A stretch of DNA of 64,000 bases from the NCBI GenBank assembly GCA_030522415.1, contig CM060124.1:20641754-20705753 (forward strand), read 5' to 3'. Of this stretch, positions 63,327 through 64,000 are shown one piece after another. Each line of letters begins with the position of its first letter. Positions within the stretch are counted from its first letter, which is position 1. The DNA comes from Channallabes apus (Eukaryota; Chordata; Actinopteri; Siluriformes; Clariidae). The position numbers were made by a program, and so were the translations under genes. The notes beneath the pieces are model-generated. The model was not told the DNA's origin. It saw only the letters and a list, made by a program, of their open reading frames with translations, and made no database searches.

Positions 63327-64000
63327 TGTAACGCTTGGATTTATTAAACCGCTTGCTTACAAAAAAACGGATTCGGGAATCTAAACAGGGGCTCGAATAC
63401 AACACTTCCGGTATTGCGCAACCGCAGCTGGACAAAACACGACGCGACACAAAACAATTATAATAAATTAAACCAAGTGTATTAAACAAGACAAACAAAG
63501 AAATAAACAAACACGGTGCACCACAAACCAATATATACAAATATAATACAAAAATATATACAAATAGAAAAAAGTGTGTGCGCGATGTATGCGGGTGTGT
63601 GAGTGTGAGTGTATGATAGTCCAGTGTCTGAAAAACGGCAATAGGGGTGAAATGGTGAAGTTGGAGAGATGGATCGATCTCACCAAATGACGATGGTAGG
63701 TCTGGGAGATCGATAAACGGAATGAGCTGGGTACTGAATGAAATTATCAAAGTATAATCCACAAGCAGTCGCTCAGCTTCAAAACACATGCAGCGCGCTG
63801 TCATCTCTCCGTAACGGCTTCCTTGCCGGTTCCGGCTTTATGCCGGATCATGTGACCCACGTCACTTCCGGGTTCCCTTGCGTTGCGATCGCGCATGCGC
63901 GGGAACTTGCCCGGTGACCAAACCACTGTCAATAGGGGAACAGAAACCGCTAGGGCACACCTTCGGCCACAGGTGAGCAGCATTAGCTCTACAACCATTT
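63327..64000 (-). repeat. 5' LTR (element orientation), truncated by window end
   Basis: 674 bp aligned to 60542-61205 of the partner LTR with very few differences. The remaining 41 bp and the flanking target site are outside the window. Confidence 0.9.

Larger units (their letters stand above)
60542..64000 (-). mobile_element. Young non-autonomous Ty3/Gypsy-type LTR retrotransposon in EED intron 3
   Basis: Two near-identical direct repeats flank a 2.1-kb interior. The 3' LTR (in element orientation) is 60542-61246 (705 bp), and the 5' LTR starts at 63327 and is cut by the window end with about 40 bp missing. LTR termini are TGTA...TACA. On the minus strand a primer-binding-site candidate TGGTGGCCCGTACGCACGG lies 3 nt inside the 5' LTR, and a G12 polypurine tract (61251-61262) sits beside the 3' LTR. 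Few LTR differences (a handful of substitutions and small indels) imply recent insertion. The target duplication cannot be checked. Confidence 0.88.

Overview
The window is vertebrate genomic DNA, almost certainly from a teleost fish. Three split genes with conventional introns sit in AT-rich DNA loaded with fish-type transposons. The recurrent tRNA-derived SINE with a (TGAA)n or (TGAG)n tail, and a second SINE ending in (AAC)n, resemble families known from catfishes, so a siluriform is my best guess (inference).

Layout. 1-7100: nested mobile elements. A full-length L2/CR1-type LINE with two open reading frames (514-5538) sits inside a Tc1-like element (102-5670), followed by a Harbinger-like MITE and a SINE that landed inside a hairpin. 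7425-16484 (+): complete CEP97 (11 coding exons, 737 residues), the LRR/IQ centriolar protein that works with CP110 to restrain ciliogenesis. 17.5-25 kb: mariner, LINE, SINE and hAT remnants, including a local composite duplication. 25410-30933 (+): complete NFKBIZ (IkB-zeta; 12 coding exons, 559 residues), the nuclear ankyrin-repeat regulator of NF-kB target genes. 31-55 kb: about 24 kb with no confident host gene, filled with Tc1-like, hAT, SINE and LINE copies and microsatellites; one possible terminal exon lies on the minus strand at 38.25 kb. 55220-59056 (+): the first three coding exons of EED (PRC2 subunit), which runs off the right end. 60542-64000 (-): a young LTR retrotransposon inside EED intron 3.

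CEP97 and NFKBIZ are near neighbours in human too (3q12), so that pair is old synteny. EED next to NFKBIZ is not the human arrangement. The three genes share no pathway.

Main points of interest: the LINE's ORF1 and ORF2 share a frame and are split by one TGA, with no ATG for ORF2; the LTR element keeps one open frame although protease, RT, RNase H and the integrase core are gone; an unclassified repeat of about 0.7 kb occurs twice in inverted orientation, one copy interrupting a LINE; a hAT element with an exact 8-bp target duplication carries two different BED-finger reading frames; NFKBIZ intron 2 appears to use a GC donor. Exon boundaries were read by eye from splice signals, frame and remembered human orthologues. 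No alignment or database search was run.
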